The notes: generated by a model not told the origin, from the letters alone. A stretch of 64,000 bases of DNA from Treponema sp. (GCA_014803985.1 JAAVAO010000006.1:3469-67468), one strand, 5' to 3'; numbered from the stretch's first letter, positions 35,843 to 44,766 are shown. Program-made: numbers and translations.

Positions 35843-37198
35843 TCACTTTGACTTTGGAATTGCGTTTGATTCTGCCGCACCAGGAAGCCCTATGTCTGTT
35901 CTGAAAAATGCATCTTGAAAAGTCACCGCATTCACAGCAAGATAGGCATTCTTTCTCGCCTCTTCAAACATTTTTCCAAATGCACTGCACGCAAGAACGC
36001 GTCCACCAGTTGTAACAAGACCTTTTGAGTTTTCCTGATTGTCTAGATTAGCCCCAGCAATAAATATTTTTGCACCACTTTTGTCTATTGTTGCATTGTC
36101 AAATGTAATCGCCTTGCCTTTTTGATAACTGGCAGGATAGCCCCCAGAAACAACAACAGGGGCAACTTGAAATCCGCTCTTCCACTTGAATGTAAAACTA
36201 TTTAAAGAACCATTGACGATTGTGCGGCACATATCCACAAAATCAAAGTCCATAAGCGGTAAAACGGCTTGCGTTTCAGGATCTCCCAATCGCACATTGT
36301 ATTCAAGCACCTTTGGACCGTCTTTTGTAATCATAATTCCAAAGAAAATAAATCCCCGATAGTCAAAGCCCTCTTCTTGCATTCCGCGTAGTGTTGGAAG
36401 AAGACAATCTGTTTTAAACTGCTCCATAATCTCTTCGGTAACATCGCTCAAAGGGCAAACCGCCCCCATTCCTCCCGTGTTAGGACCTTTCGCACCGTCA
36501 TACAGCCTTTTGTGATCTCGAGAAGGTAAAAATGGAACAATCGTTGACTTGCCGGCATCTGTAAATTCTTTTGTCACGGAAACAGCACAAAGAACAGAAA
36601 TTTCAACGCCCTCAAGGTAATCTTCTATTACTAACGTTTCTCCCGCAGAGCCAACTCGTCCGCCTTCCATCAAGTCTGAAACAGCATTTAAAGCGTCCTC
36701 GACAGTTGCCGCGACCACAACCCCCTTTCCCGCTGCAAGTCCATCAGCCTTCACAACGAGCGGTGCACCGTGCTGCCGTATATACTCTTGTGCAGCATTC
36801 TTGTCAGAAAACGTTTTGCTTTCCGCACAGGCAACCCCATATTTTTTCATAAACTCTTTTGAAGTGTTTTTGCTCGCCTCAAGTTGTGCGCCGTCCTTTT
36901 TAGGTCCAATACAAGGAATTCCCGCATTCCAAAAACAATCCGAAAGTCCTTCTGCAAGGGGATCTTCAGGACCGATAACCACCATGTCGCACTGTTCGTT
37001 TTTTGCAATGCAAACATAAGGATTTTCATTTTCTGTGATATACTTGCAATCCTTTATTTCAATATTCACGCATTTTTTTTCAGTTGCAGTTCCTCCATTT
37101 CCAGGAACGCAAACAACTTTTTCAACATCATCGCTTTGAGCAATTTTCCAAGCAATAGCATGCTCTCTTCCGCCACTGCCAACAACTAAAACATTCAT
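35843..37198 (-). CDS. purD: Phosphoribosylamine-glycine ligase PurD
   Basis: This ATP-grasp enzyme makes GAR. MNVLVVGSGGREHAIAWKI, GLAAGKGVVVA, HKRLYDGAKGPNTGGMGA and VRLGDPETQAVLP are present. The ATG at 37198 is chosen over the ORF-track start because a promoter -10 ends 6 nt upstream and no Shine-Dalgarno exists. It contains the usual four ATP-grasp parts in 451 residues. It is not linked to purE-M-N. Confidence 0.95.
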   Translation of the reverse strand: MNVLVVGSGGREHAIAWKIAQSDDVEKVVCVPGNGGTATEKKCVNIEIKDCKYITENENPYVCIAKNEQCDMVVIGPEDPLAEGLSDCFWNAGIPCIGPKKDGAQLEASKNTSKEFMKKYGVACAESKTFSDKNAAQEYIRQHGAPLVVKADGLAAGKGVVVAATVEDALNAVSDLMEGGRVGSAGETLVIEDYLEGVEISVLCAVSVTKEFTDAGKSTIVPFLPSRDHKRLYDGAKGPNTGGMGAVCPLSDVTEEIMEQFKTDCLLPTLRGMQEEGFDYRGFIFFGIMITKDGPKVLEYNVRLGDPETQAVLPLMDFDFVDMCRTIVNGSLNSFTFKWKSGFQVAPVVVSGGYPASYQKGKAITFDNATIDKSGAKIFIAGANLDNQENSKGLVTTGGRVLACSAFGKMFEEARKNAYLAVNAVTFQDAFFRTDIGLPGAAESNAIPKSK

Positions 37199-37204
37199 AC
37201 TGTA

Positions 37205-37233
37205 ACTATACAAAAAAAACAGGTAAAACTCAA
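37205..37233 (-). promoter_or_regulatory. purD promoter, predicted leaderless
   Basis: TTGAGT, 17-nt spacer containing T8, TATAGT, then 6 nt to the ATG. Confidence 0.65.
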
Positions 37234-37287
37234 GGCAATGGCGGAAGGTGCGTTGATTTTCCAGTTTTTATTCATCGACTTCCGGTC

Positions 37288-37349
37288 GCAGGGCAAAGCC
37301 CTGCTTACCCAGTTTTGCTACCTCGCAATGCTCGGCCTTACACAAAACT
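37288..37349. repeat. Paired intergenic hairpins upstream of purD
   Basis: GCAGGGCaaaGCCCTGC (37288-37304) and CCAGTTTTG...CAAAACTGG (37309-37349). The second belongs to the CAGTTTTG/CAAAACTG family that also builds the 105-bp tandem array. Confidence 0.55.
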
Positions 37350-37447
37350 GGCTAGTACATTTGAAAATATAAAAGTCGAAATTAACACATTTTTGCATTG
37401 CTATTTCGTGTGTCAACCCTGATACATCTACCGCACAAATCCAGTTG

Positions 37448-38395
37448 CTATTTTTTCACAAGCTCTAAAACCCTCATTTGCCCTTCCAAATCATTGTAAA
37501 TGTTTTCAACGGAGAAAGCATGTTGGGCGGCAAAATGTGCAGCATCTTGTATATTGTACTCGCCACATTCCATTAAAACAAAGCCGTTTGGTTTTAGATG
37601 AGATGCCGCCTGAAACAAGAGCCGCTTTGGAATGGCAAGACCATCGCCTGAGGTTTCCGGTGGAAAAGCAGCGGTATGTTCAAGCACATCGCCATCAAGG
37701 GCGAGGAGCGGCTCGTTCCGCCCGTCAGAAAGCAGAGCGACTGCGGTGTTATGCGGAATATACGGCGGATTTGAAAGAATTGCGTTGAATTGTTGCGGAA
37801 CATCGCAAAATAAGTCGGAGCGACAAAATCGCACCTTGTGTAAAAATTCAGCAGGAATTAAGGAGGCGGCATTTTTTTTGGCAATACACAGGGCGGCATC
37901 GCTTATATCGCAAAGGGTAAATTCAGGAATTAGGTTATGCGGAATAGAAAGATTATCAATAAGCGAGCGCAAAACGCTTAAAGCCACACAGCCACTTCCC
38001 GTACACATATCGCACACCGCAATGACCGCGTCTTTTCCCTCCCTATTATTTGCATCATTTGAACTGATTTTTTCAGTCAATAAATCAAGTGCACGTTCAA
38101 CAAGAATTTCAGTATCTGGCTTTGGAATTAAAACATCGGGAGTCACCTCAAAATCATACCCGTAGAATTCCTTATGCCCCGTAATGTAAGCAACAGGAAG
38201 CCCTTTTTGCCGCTTTGAAATTGCCTCCGAAAGCCAATGCATTTTTTCTTCAGGGATTTCAAAATCTCTATTTAAAAGAAGGCTCGTTTTTTGCATATCA
38301 AGCGCATGCATAAGAAGAACATCAATATCCAAAGAGACACTTGGAGAATTTTTTAAAGAAGAAAAGCATTGTGTTTTGAATTGCTGAATTGTCAT
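37448..38395 (-). CDS. prmC: Peptide chain release factor glutamine methyltransferase PrmC
   Basis: PrmC methylates the Gln of the GGQ motif in release factors. The N-terminal helical domain, VAYITGHKEFYGYDF, MCTGSGCVALSVL and the catalytic ILSNPPYIP are present in 315 residues. It lies after prfA, whose product it modifies, separated by ~520 bp that hold the tandem array. A weaker promoter (TTGACG, TAGAGT) near the ATG suggests a very short leader. Confidence 0.93.
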   Translation of the reverse strand: MTIQQFKTQCFSSLKNSPSVSLDIDVLLMHALDMQKTSLLLNRDFEIPEEKMHWLSEAISKRQKGLPVAYITGHKEFYGYDFEVTPDVLIPKPDTEILVERALDLLTEKISSNDANNREGKDAVIAVCDMCTGSGCVALSVLRSLIDNLSIPHNLIPEFTLCDISDAALCIAKKNAASLIPAEFLHKVRFCRSDLFCDVPQQFNAILSNPPYIPHNTAVALLSDGRNEPLLALDGDVLEHTAAFPPETSGDGLAIPKRLLFQAASHLKPNGFVLMECGEYNIQDAAHFAAQHAFSVENIYNDLEGQMRVLELVKK

Positions 38396-38451
38396 TCTAC
38401 GCTTACTCTATTTCAAAATTCTTACCGTCAAGTTTTGGTAGCGGCAGCATA

Positions 38452-38931
38452 CAAAACTGAAGGCGCATGAAAAACCTGTTCTCCGTGAACAAGGAATTCA
38501 GGCATTCGCCACAAGTCGCTTGTCAGTTTTGCGATGCCTGAGCAGTGCGAGGTAGCAAAACTGAAGGCGAATGCAAAACCCGTTCTCCGTGAACAAGGAA
38601 TTCAGGCATTCGCCACAAGTCGCTTGTCAGTTTTGCGTAAAGCCGAGCAGTGCGAGGTAGCAAAACTGAAGACGAATGCAAAACCTGTTCTCCGTGAACA
38701 AGAAATTCAGGCGTTTACCACAATCCTCTAGTCAGTTTTGCGTTAAACCGAGCAGTGCGAGGTAGCAAAACTGAAGGCGAATGCAAAACCTGTTCTCCGT
38801 GAACAAGGAATTCAGGCGTTTACCACAATCCTCTAGTCAGTTTTGCGTTAAACCGAGCAGTGCGAGGTAGCAAAACTGAAGGCGAATGCAAAATCAATTC
38901 TCTGTAGACAAAAAATTCAGGCATTCGCCAA
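38452..38931. repeat. 105-bp tandem repeat array (~4.6 units)
   Basis: Unit starts (CAAAACTGAAGG-type) fall at 38452, 38556, 38661, 38766 and 38871, so the period is 104-105 bp. Each unit holds two hairpins, GGCGAATGC...GCATTCGCC and CAGTTTTGC...GCAAAACTG. The end of the last unit supplies the final codons and stop of prfA. The repeats have no unique spacers, so this is not CRISPR. Confidence 0.9.
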
Positions 38932-40008
38932 CTCACTTATATCTGCCTTTAACTGCTCTTCTTTTGCATACACATTCAGTGCATCAAGCATATCGTCCAT
39001 TTCGCCCATCATAAACGATGGAAGATTGTGCTGACTATAGTTGATTCGATGATCTGTCACCCTGTCTTGAGGATAATTATATGTGCGGATTTTTTCGCTT
39101 CTCGCCCCACTTCCAACCATACTCTTTCTCACTCCAGCACGTTCAGACTGTTTTTTGCTCTCCTCAAAATCAAAAAGACGCGCCCGCAAAACTCTAAACG
39201 CCTTTTCCTTGTTTTTAATCTGGCTTTTTTCGTCCTGCTGAATCACCACAATTCCCGTTGGAATATGCGTAAGACGCACAGCGGAATCCGTTGTGTTAAC
39301 ACACTGACCGCCAGGACCGCCAGCACGCATAACGTCTATTCTCACATCGCCAGGCTTTATGTCTATTTCAGTTTCCTCCGCCTCAGGCAAAACCGCAACC
39401 GTCACCGTTGAAGTCTGAAGTCGCCCCTGGCTTTCAGTGGCAGGAACTCGCTGCACCCGATGAACGCCAGACTCCCATCTGAGCGTACCATACACAAATT
39501 TTCCGCTAATTGAAGTGACAATTCTATTAAAGCCCCCCACTTCCGTTTCCTGCGCCTCCATCGTTTCTGTCTTCCAACCACGGCGATCCGCAAGATGCGT
39601 GTACATTTCCCAAATATCACGCACAAAAAGAGTGGCCTCGTCTCCACCAGCCGCGCTTCTTATTTCAAGAATAATATTTTTTTCATCAAGAGGATCAGGG
39701 GGAATGAGCTTTAATTTTATCTCTTCTTCAAGAACAGGCTTCCTTTCTTCAAGCGCGCGCAGTTCATCGCGAGCCATTTCCTTCATTTCCTGGTCGTCTT
39801 CCGCAGTAATCATTTCAGTTGCATCTTTGATTCCCTGCAAAATCTTTTTATACTCATCATAAAGAGAACAAATTTCGGAAAGATAGCCGTTTTCACGCAT
39901 CGTATCCTTATATTTTTTTTGATCCTTTGCCAAATCAGGGTCCATAACCAACCGCTGCACCTCTTCATATCGCAAGGCACAGTCCTCTAACTTCTTCAAC
40001 AAATCCAT
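38917..40008 (-). CDS. prfA: Peptide chain release factor 1
   Basis: RF1 recognises UAA and UAG. The stop-codon reading block RVPATESQGRLQTSTVTVAV and the catalytic GGQ are present, but the residue after GGQ is Cys instead of the usual His (GGPGGQCVNTTDSAVRLTHIPTG). 363 residues. The start at 40008 is chosen over the ORF-track start because a promoter ends 7 nt before it. The C-terminal codons (LANA-stop) are built from repeat-unit sequence. Confidence 0.95.
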   Translation of the reverse strand: MDLLKKLEDCALRYEEVQRLVMDPDLAKDQKKYKDTMRENGYLSEICSLYDEYKKILQGIKDATEMITAEDDQEMKEMARDELRALEERKPVLEEEIKLKLIPPDPLDEKNIILEIRSAAGGDEATLFVRDIWEMYTHLADRRGWKTETMEAQETEVGGFNRIVTSISGKFVYGTLRWESGVHRVQRVPATESQGRLQTSTVTVAVLPEAEETEIDIKPGDVRIDVMRAGGPGGQCVNTTDSAVRLTHIPTGIVVIQQDEKSQIKNKEKAFRVLRARLFDFEESKKQSERAGVRKSMVGSGARSEKIRTYNYPQDRVTDHRINYSQHNLPSFMMGEMDDMLDALNVYAKEEQLKADISELANA

Positions 40009-40015
40009 ACGTGCA

Positions 40016-40044
40016 ATACTAGCGTAAATCACGATAAAATTCAA
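40016..40044 (-). promoter_or_regulatory. prfA promoter, predicted leaderless
   Basis: TTGAAT, 17-nt spacer, TAGTAT, then 7 nt to the ATG at 40008. No Shine-Dalgarno. Confidence 0.65.
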
Positions 40045-40065
40045 TTGAAAAAAACTGGTACATAA

Positions 40066-40082
40066 CAGGGCGCTCCCGGCGA
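40066..40082. repeat. Outer fragment of the left island repeat
   Basis: CAGGGCGCTCCCGGCGA matches, reverse-complemented, the outer end of the right arm at 47878-47894. It is split from the rest of the left arm by ~250 bp of nested hairpins. Confidence 0.65.
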
Positions 40083-40143
40083 ATAATTATAAAAAATGCG
40101 TCTTGTCATCAAGTTTCTATTTTAATGCAAGTTTTGGAAAAAT

Positions 40144-40294
40144 AAAAAACATTCGCAAAGGCGCAGTGAGAAAGACAAAATCGCTCTGATTGTGGTCGCT
40201 GCGATAGCAGCGAAAAAAATCTATGCCACAATCAGCGCGAAATGCGCGAGCGCATGGTTTTGCCTTTCTCACTGGAACTGGAAGAATGTTTTTT
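40144..40294. repeat. Large nested hairpin interrupting the left island repeat
   Basis: Three nested stems: AAAAAACATTC/GAATGTTTTTT, CAGTGAGAAAG/CTTTCTCACTG with CAAAA/TTTTG, and CTGATTGTGG/CCACAATCAG. The innermost part is CGCTGC-gat-AGCAGCG and a GCGC stem. No coding function. Confidence 0.75.
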
Positions 40295-40332
40295 ATCTTT
40301 TCAAAACTCGCTTATCCATTGCCACACAAACC

Positions 40333-40510
40333 TCGCCGGTCGGGCTACTCCAGGTTCCGCATTCGCTCCATTGCTTCGCAACGGCTCCGCCGCCTTCCGT
40401 ATCCCTAGCGTGTCGCAGGGCGTTGACATGCTTGCCAAATTTCCACTTGCTCACCCCGCTCGCATTTTTACTCCCCGAGCAAAAACCGTAAAAACTCGAT
40501 GTAAATTTTC
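40333..40510. repeat. Left inverted-repeat arm flanking the CsgG-like island
   Basis: About 178 bp nearly identical to the reverse complement of 47695-47874. The spurious ORFs here and at 47714-47977 encode the same TSPVGLLQVPHSLHC string in opposite orientation, confirming the inverted duplication. Confidence 0.85.
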
Positions 40511-40635
40511 ATTTCTACAGGATCAATGACTGCATTGCTGTTTTGCGCCAAAGCCATGATTGACATGAGTCCCCGCTTGCGCTACAATTTTTCTATGCAG
40601 AAAGTCATGAATGGTACAACCTTAACAAAAGCATA

Positions 40636-40644
40636 CCCCCCCCC
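40636..40644 (+). repeat. Poly-C tract (C9) inside left end of island
   Basis: Nine C lying between the left repeat arm and the island promoter region. It is one of three C9 runs in the window. Confidence 0.7.
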
Positions 40645-40879
40645 CATTATGTATAGTATATCCGACATATTCTGCATATAAAAATCATGCACACATTAAA
40701 AAAAGACTCACCTCTCGCACACTGACATTACTGTCACTACGCACGGATTTTTTTTCGTCTCTTAAATCACAGTGTTGCGCATTGCAACACAAATACATAA
40801 AAACTACACTTTATAACTTGCCAACACTCAAAAAATATCTAAAAAACTTTACCTCCCCTTTGGAAATCATATCAAATTT

Positions 40880-40912
40880 GGTGATTGAACCTGTCGAAAT
40901 CACCGCTAATAC
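40880..40912 (+). promoter_or_regulatory. Candidate island promoter with overlapping palindrome
   Basis: TTGAAC (40885-40890), 16-nt spacer, TAATAC (40907-40912). An inverted repeat GGTGATT...AATCACC overlaps the -35 and would suit an operator. It lies ~80 bp before the 13-codon leader ORF. Confidence 0.4.
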
Positions 40913-40990
40913 TTTTCTCACAATTAAATCACTAGACTCGAAGAGAAATTCGCTCTCACAAGTTGGAAAAATAGTTTCGGAGGAGACGAG

Positions 40991-41032
40991 ATGGCTGCAA
41001 TACATATTCATAAAGGAGGAGACAACGAATGA
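40991..41032 (+). CDS. 13-residue leader peptide coupled to first island gene
   Basis: ATG follows GGAGGAGACGAG and encodes MAAIHIHKGGDNE; its TGA overlaps the next gene's ATG (ATGA). It contains the Shine-Dalgarno (AGGAGG) of that gene. Translational coupling or leader-peptide control is likely; the two His codons are not enough to imply attenuation. Confidence 0.5.
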   Translation: MAAIHIHKGGDNE

Positions 41033-41499
41033 AACGGTATTTTATCATTCTTGTGGCAGTGATGCTATATTCTGCCGTGTGCGCATGGGCAGAATATAGC
41101 ATGCCCGTTGTTGCAGTAATACCATTTGAAGTAGCAGGCATTGCGCAAAATGACGCAGATGCATTCACCACTCAATTTGCAGAAATACTGGCGACAAACG
41201 GAACAGTTTCTGTTACCGACAGCCGCACAGTGGGAGTGCTGCTTGTACAGCAAGGGTTGACGGCCTCCGAACTGATAGACGCAGAACACGCGACAACGTT
41301 TGCATCGGAAGTGGGCGCAGACTTTCTCATAATCGGGAAACTGTTCGCGCTCGGCAATATGGCAGGCACGTTTGTCACGATAATAGGCACACACCCTGTA
41401 ACGGTTTCCGTTGCCGTGCGCCAAGCGGAAAGCATGAACGCGCTCATGGAAGCAGTGCCGGAGCTGTGCGCAGAACTGCTGGAAAATATAACAAAGTAA
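41029..41499 (+). CDS. Secreted CsgG/LpoB-like protein, single domain
   Basis: A signal peptide (MKRYFIILVAVMLYSAVCAWA) precedes a ~130-residue domain of the CsgG/LpoB/TolB-N type: VVAVIPFEVAGIAQNDADAFTTQFAEIL, then VGVLLVQQGLTASELID and GADFLIIGKLFALGN. In other bacteria this fold forms secretion pores (CsgG) or activates peptidoglycan synthases (LpoB). Here it stands alone without a lipobox. It opens a run of five related proteins on the plus strand. The role is unknown. Confidence 0.75.
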   Translation: MKRYFIILVAVMLYSAVCAWAEYSMPVVAVIPFEVAGIAQNDADAFTTQFAEILATNGTVSVTDSRTVGVLLVQQGLTASELIDAEHATTFASEVGADFLIIGKLFALGNMAGTFVTIIGTHPVTVSVAVRQAESMNALMEAVPELCAELLENITK

Positions 41500-41546
41500 C
41501 AGACGCAAATTAGCGGAGAGAGAGGAAAAAAATTTTGGAGGAAAAT

Positions 41547-42635
41547 ATGAAAAAGAAGGTTGTTGTTGTACTTTTAGCCATGTTAGGGACACTTGGCATA
41601 GGGTATTCTCAGGAAGCACCACGAATTGCTGTTTCCACATTTGACACAAAGGGAAACGTGTCAAAAGATGATGCGGACATCATTACCGAGATGTTTATCA
41701 CGAACCTTGTAAGTCAAGGGGTAAATGTGATTGACCGTGCGAATTTCGACAAGATAATGTCCGAGATGAAATTCCAGACAAGCGACTGGTCGGACAGCGC
41801 GAAAACATCAGAACTAGGAAAAGTGCTGAACGCGACGGCTGTCATACGCGGGCAAATCATGCAGACACCAAGCAATGTAATAATTACGGTGACACTACTG
41901 GATGTAAAAACTGCAAAAATTCTTTCTTCTGCAACTGAGACAGCAGGGAATTTGCAGTACCTATATACAAAATATTATAGCAATTACAGTAGCAGAGATT
42001 ATATCATGGAACTATGCAGAACGATAAAGGCAAAAATCCCTGAACCTGAACCAATTATTGGAACATGGAGAACAGAAACACGGTTTTACGATGATTGGAG
42101 TTGGGGTCGTGTTGGCAGTGCATATTTTGCATGGAGCAGTTATGACAATAAGATAATCGCAAAGACAAAAGGTGAATGTGTCATAGCGTTTGAAAAAGAC
42201 GGCACCTTACAGATTTCTAAACTGACATATCCTGTTGTCGAAGTTACGTGTCCTAAAATTTATGATTACGAAACAAAAGAATCTCTGAAAGAAGTTTCTG
42301 GAAGTGGTTTTTGGAAATTTAGAGAAATAAGGGAAGGTCATAGGTATTATTTGCTACAAATTGTCATTGATGAGAAGAACTACAGTATGACTGTAAAAGT
42401 CAGTAAAAATTCAGCAGGTGTTTATAATGTTGATTCTTCAGAATCGTGCACAATGGAAATGCGCGAAGGTGTTTTGTTTGTTCCCGTAACGACTAAAACA
42501 AACACGGGAACTAATAAAAAACCAGAGTGGAAGTATTCCATCACAAACAAAACAACAGATAACACATCTACAGACCTAAGGTTTATCAACTGGATAAAAA
42601 CAAATGAATACAAAGAAGAGGAGAAATCAAAATGA
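41547..42635 (+). CDS. Secreted CsgG/LpoB-like protein with lipocalin-like tail
   Basis: The ATG at 41547 follows TGGAGG. A signal peptide (VVVVLLAMLGTLGIGYSQ) is followed by the CsgG/LpoB-like domain (RIAVSTFDTKGNVSKDDADIITEMF ... NFDKIMSEMKFQTSDWSDSAK). After residue ~165 comes a beta-rich domain opening with EPIIGTWRTETR, similar in style to lipocalin-like domains. The EMKFQ-SDWSDSAKT block is almost identical to that of the frameshifted paralogue at 44819, indicating recent duplication. Its stop overlaps the next ATG by 4 nt. Confidence 0.75.
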   Translation: MKKKVVVVLLAMLGTLGIGYSQEAPRIAVSTFDTKGNVSKDDADIITEMFITNLVSQGVNVIDRANFDKIMSEMKFQTSDWSDSAKTSELGKVLNATAVIRGQIMQTPSNVIITVTLLDVKTAKILSSATETAGNLQYLYTKYYSNYSSRDYIMELCRTIKAKIPEPEPIIGTWRTETRFYDDWSWGRVGSAYFAWSSYDNKIIAKTKGECVIAFEKDGTLQISKLTYPVVEVTCPKIYDYETKESLKEVSGSGFWKFREIREGHRYYLLQIVIDEKNYSMTVKVSKNSAGVYNVDSSESCTMEMREGVLFVPVTTKTNTGTNKKPEWKYSITNKTTDNTSTDLRFINWIKTNEYKEEEKSK

Positions 42636-43552
42636 GAAATAAAAGAAACGAGATACCTTCATGGCTTAAGATTGCATTTTTTTCGTTTATAATTGTGTTC
42701 TTGGCATCAATTCTAACTTTAAGTGCAATTTCTTTCTTATCGGTATGTGGAAAACTTGATAAGGAAAAAATCAGTTTTACTATTGATGTTTCTTTGCTGA
42801 CAGGCTTTTTGGGAATTGCATTTACGGTTGTGCTTGCGACTCCGCATTTCATAACGAACAATAAAATTGATTCTGTCGTCAGGGAATTTGTCAAGCAGGA
42901 CTTCGGACCAGACTTGCTCAACCGTTCCGAAGAAGTCACCAAACTTGATGCGCATTTGTCCCGCATGGTCGCTTTCATGCTGCTTGAACAAGGATATTAT
43001 GCGTGGGCAATCGGATGGTCATTCCGTGCGCTCAAACGGTACACGGAACTTCATTCCGAATATACCGAGCTTTACAAGGAATTCCATGACTTTGTGCTCA
43101 AACGGATTGTCAGCGAAGCTTTGGATGCAATTGTCGGTGGGAAAAAAGATGCGGCAGAAAAATTCGGAGAAGAAGAGGCATTTAAAATAACCTTGCGAGC
43201 GGCAAAAGATTATGTTGATTTCCGTTATGAGATACAGACATACAGTTCCAAACAGCACGTGCAGGCGATGAAGAATGACTTCTACACCGTTATTGATGAT
43301 ATTTCAAGGAAAATGCAGTTCGTCATTGTATCTCTGTACGAAAGGTGTCCGATTGAGGATTTTGAGACTAACGTAGACGGATTTATTTTTAGAGCATCGC
43401 GGTACAAGCAGGACGGTGAAAACCTGCGGAACTTCTTCTATGAGCATATCTGGAATGAGATTTCCTTTAAAAATTCCGCAAGCCTTGCAAAGAGCGAGAA
43501 GTTTCAAAAGTATCGCGAACTTGTTTTGCACAGATACGGTCACACAGAATAA
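42632..43552 (+). CDS. Two-TM membrane protein with cytoplasmic helical domain
   Basis: 306 residues. Two N-terminal membrane segments (about 12-37, IAFFSFIIVFLASILTLSAI, and 47-70, IDVSLLTGFLGIAFTVVLAT) are followed by ~230 residues of predicted helices with a tetratricopeptide-like feel (GYYAWAIGWSFRALKRYTELHSEYTEL). No family is recognised. The ATGA overlap with the preceding gene and 34-bp gap to the DUF4062 gene show that it belongs to the operon. The 2TM-plus-helical layout recalls membrane effectors that pair with sensor proteins, but this is an inference. Confidence 0.65.
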   Translation: MRNKRNEIPSWLKIAFFSFIIVFLASILTLSAISFLSVCGKLDKEKISFTIDVSLLTGFLGIAFTVVLATPHFITNNKIDSVVREFVKQDFGPDLLNRSEEVTKLDAHLSRMVAFMLLEQGYYAWAIGWSFRALKRYTELHSEYTELYKEFHDFVLKRIVSEALDAIVGGKKDAAEKFGEEEAFKITLRAAKDYVDFRYEIQTYSSKQHVQAMKNDFYTVIDDISRKMQFVIVSLYERCPIEDFETNVDGFIFRASRYKQDGENLRNFFYEHIWNEISFKNSASLAKSEKFQKYRELVLHRYGHTE

Positions 43553-43586
43553 CAATTTATCTACAGTTGCTTAGGAGGAGACAAAT

Positions 43587-44756
43587 ATGAATATACGATA
43601 TTCAGTGTTTTTAAGTTCAACATTTGAGGACTTGAAAGAAATCAGAAAGGAATTGTCCTACTCACTTTTTATGAACGGCTACATGGTCAACAACATGGAA
43701 GCGTTCGGTGCACGTAATAGCGGTGTGTGGGAAGTCATAAAAGAAAGCATTGCGGATTCCGATATGCTTGTCATGGTCATTGCCGGAAGATACGGAAGCA
43801 TAAATCCCGATGAGGGCATAAGTTTTACGGAACAAGAATACAATTACGCCATTGAAAATGGAATTCCTGTACTTGTCTTTATACGGGACAGAAATGCAAT
43901 TTCGATAGCTGACTGTGATACAGGAAAAAAGCAGCGGAAACTGGAAGCGTTCATCAATCGAATTACAGGTGAGCGAACGGTGATGAAAAACTGGACTGAC
44001 GTTGACAGTCTCAAACTTGCCGTGATAACGGCATTGAATAGGGAAAAGAATAATCCAGATATTTTAAAAAAAGGATGGATAAAGAACAGCGCAGCACTTG
44101 AAACAGAATACAAAACAGTTGAGTCAAAATTGAAGTCGGTAAAAACTGAACTGATAAAAGTGGAGGCGGACACAAAGAGAAGCAAACGTCCTACAGAAAC
44201 GGTGATGAACTACTATCATGTACACATCAAGATTCATGGTTCTGTCATAGAGTGTGAGCAGGGACAGGCGGTTGTAACGTACACTGGTTCCGCGCTCGTT
44301 GATGCGCCCGAATACCCCGTCGTGTACCGAGACCGTGTGAGGACAGGATTCGGCATTCAACACCAGCAGTTTTCCCCAAAAGCAACCGTGCGCAACAAGG
44401 ACGAATTCAGAAGAAACCCGATATTGCTTGACTATGAAATCAAAGGTTCTGAAAACGACAAGCTGTTTTTCACTGGCGAAATCGTGACGAACGCGCAGCT
44501 TCGCAAGGACATCGGCGGAACAGGACTGCACATTCCGTACTTTGCGGAATATGTGGCGATTGAACTTGACATATCGACTGTCAGATTCTTCCAAGACTAC
44601 AACGGAAAAGCGTTCTTGCAGTCAGGAGAAAAAGAAACCCCGATAAAGGATGTCCAGTTTTGCACCAACAGCGGGAAATACGTAATTTCTGCAAAAAATG
44701 TTCCAGCAAACTCAAACATCATGTTCAAATGGAACAACGTCAAGTCGGAAGAATAA
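43587..44756 (+). CDS. DUF4062-domain protein
   Basis: The N-terminal ~90 residues match the DUF4062 pattern: YSVFLSSTFEDLKEIRKEL, WEVIKESIADSDMLVMVIAGRYG, SFTEQEYNYAIENGIPVLVF. DUF4062 has a Rossmann/TIR-like fold and is common in multidomain signalling and defence proteins. A helical and coiled segment (about 165-200) follows, then a ~180-residue beta-rich C-terminal domain of unknown type. No signal peptide, so it is cytoplasmic, unlike its secreted neighbours. AGGAGG precedes ATG. 389 residues. Confidence 0.75.
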   Translation: MNIRYSVFLSSTFEDLKEIRKELSYSLFMNGYMVNNMEAFGARNSGVWEVIKESIADSDMLVMVIAGRYGSINPDEGISFTEQEYNYAIENGIPVLVFIRDRNAISIADCDTGKKQRKLEAFINRITGERTVMKNWTDVDSLKLAVITALNREKNNPDILKKGWIKNSAALETEYKTVESKLKSVKTELIKVEADTKRSKRPTETVMNYYHVHIKIHGSVIECEQGQAVVTYTGSALVDAPEYPVVYRDRVRTGFGIQHQQFSPKATVRNKDEFRRNPILLDYEIKGSENDKLFFTGEIVTNAQLRKDIGGTGLHIPYFAEYVAIELDISTVRFFQDYNGKAFLQSGEKETPIKDVQFCTNSGKYVISAKNVPANSNIMFKWNNVKSEE

Positions 44757-44766
44757 ATATTTAGGA

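Noticed and set aside
38534-38731. 65-residue repetitive ORF in the 105-bp array
   Set aside because: It is a by-product of the tandem repeat (period divisible by three) with no ribosome-binding site.
38452-38931. CRISPR array
   Set aside because: Repeat units follow each other without unique spacers and are far too long; no cas gene is present.
40192-40491. 99-residue ORF in the left island arm and its twin at 47714-47977
   Set aside because: They encode the same string only because the DNA is an inverted repeat; the reading frames have no start signal or conserved product.
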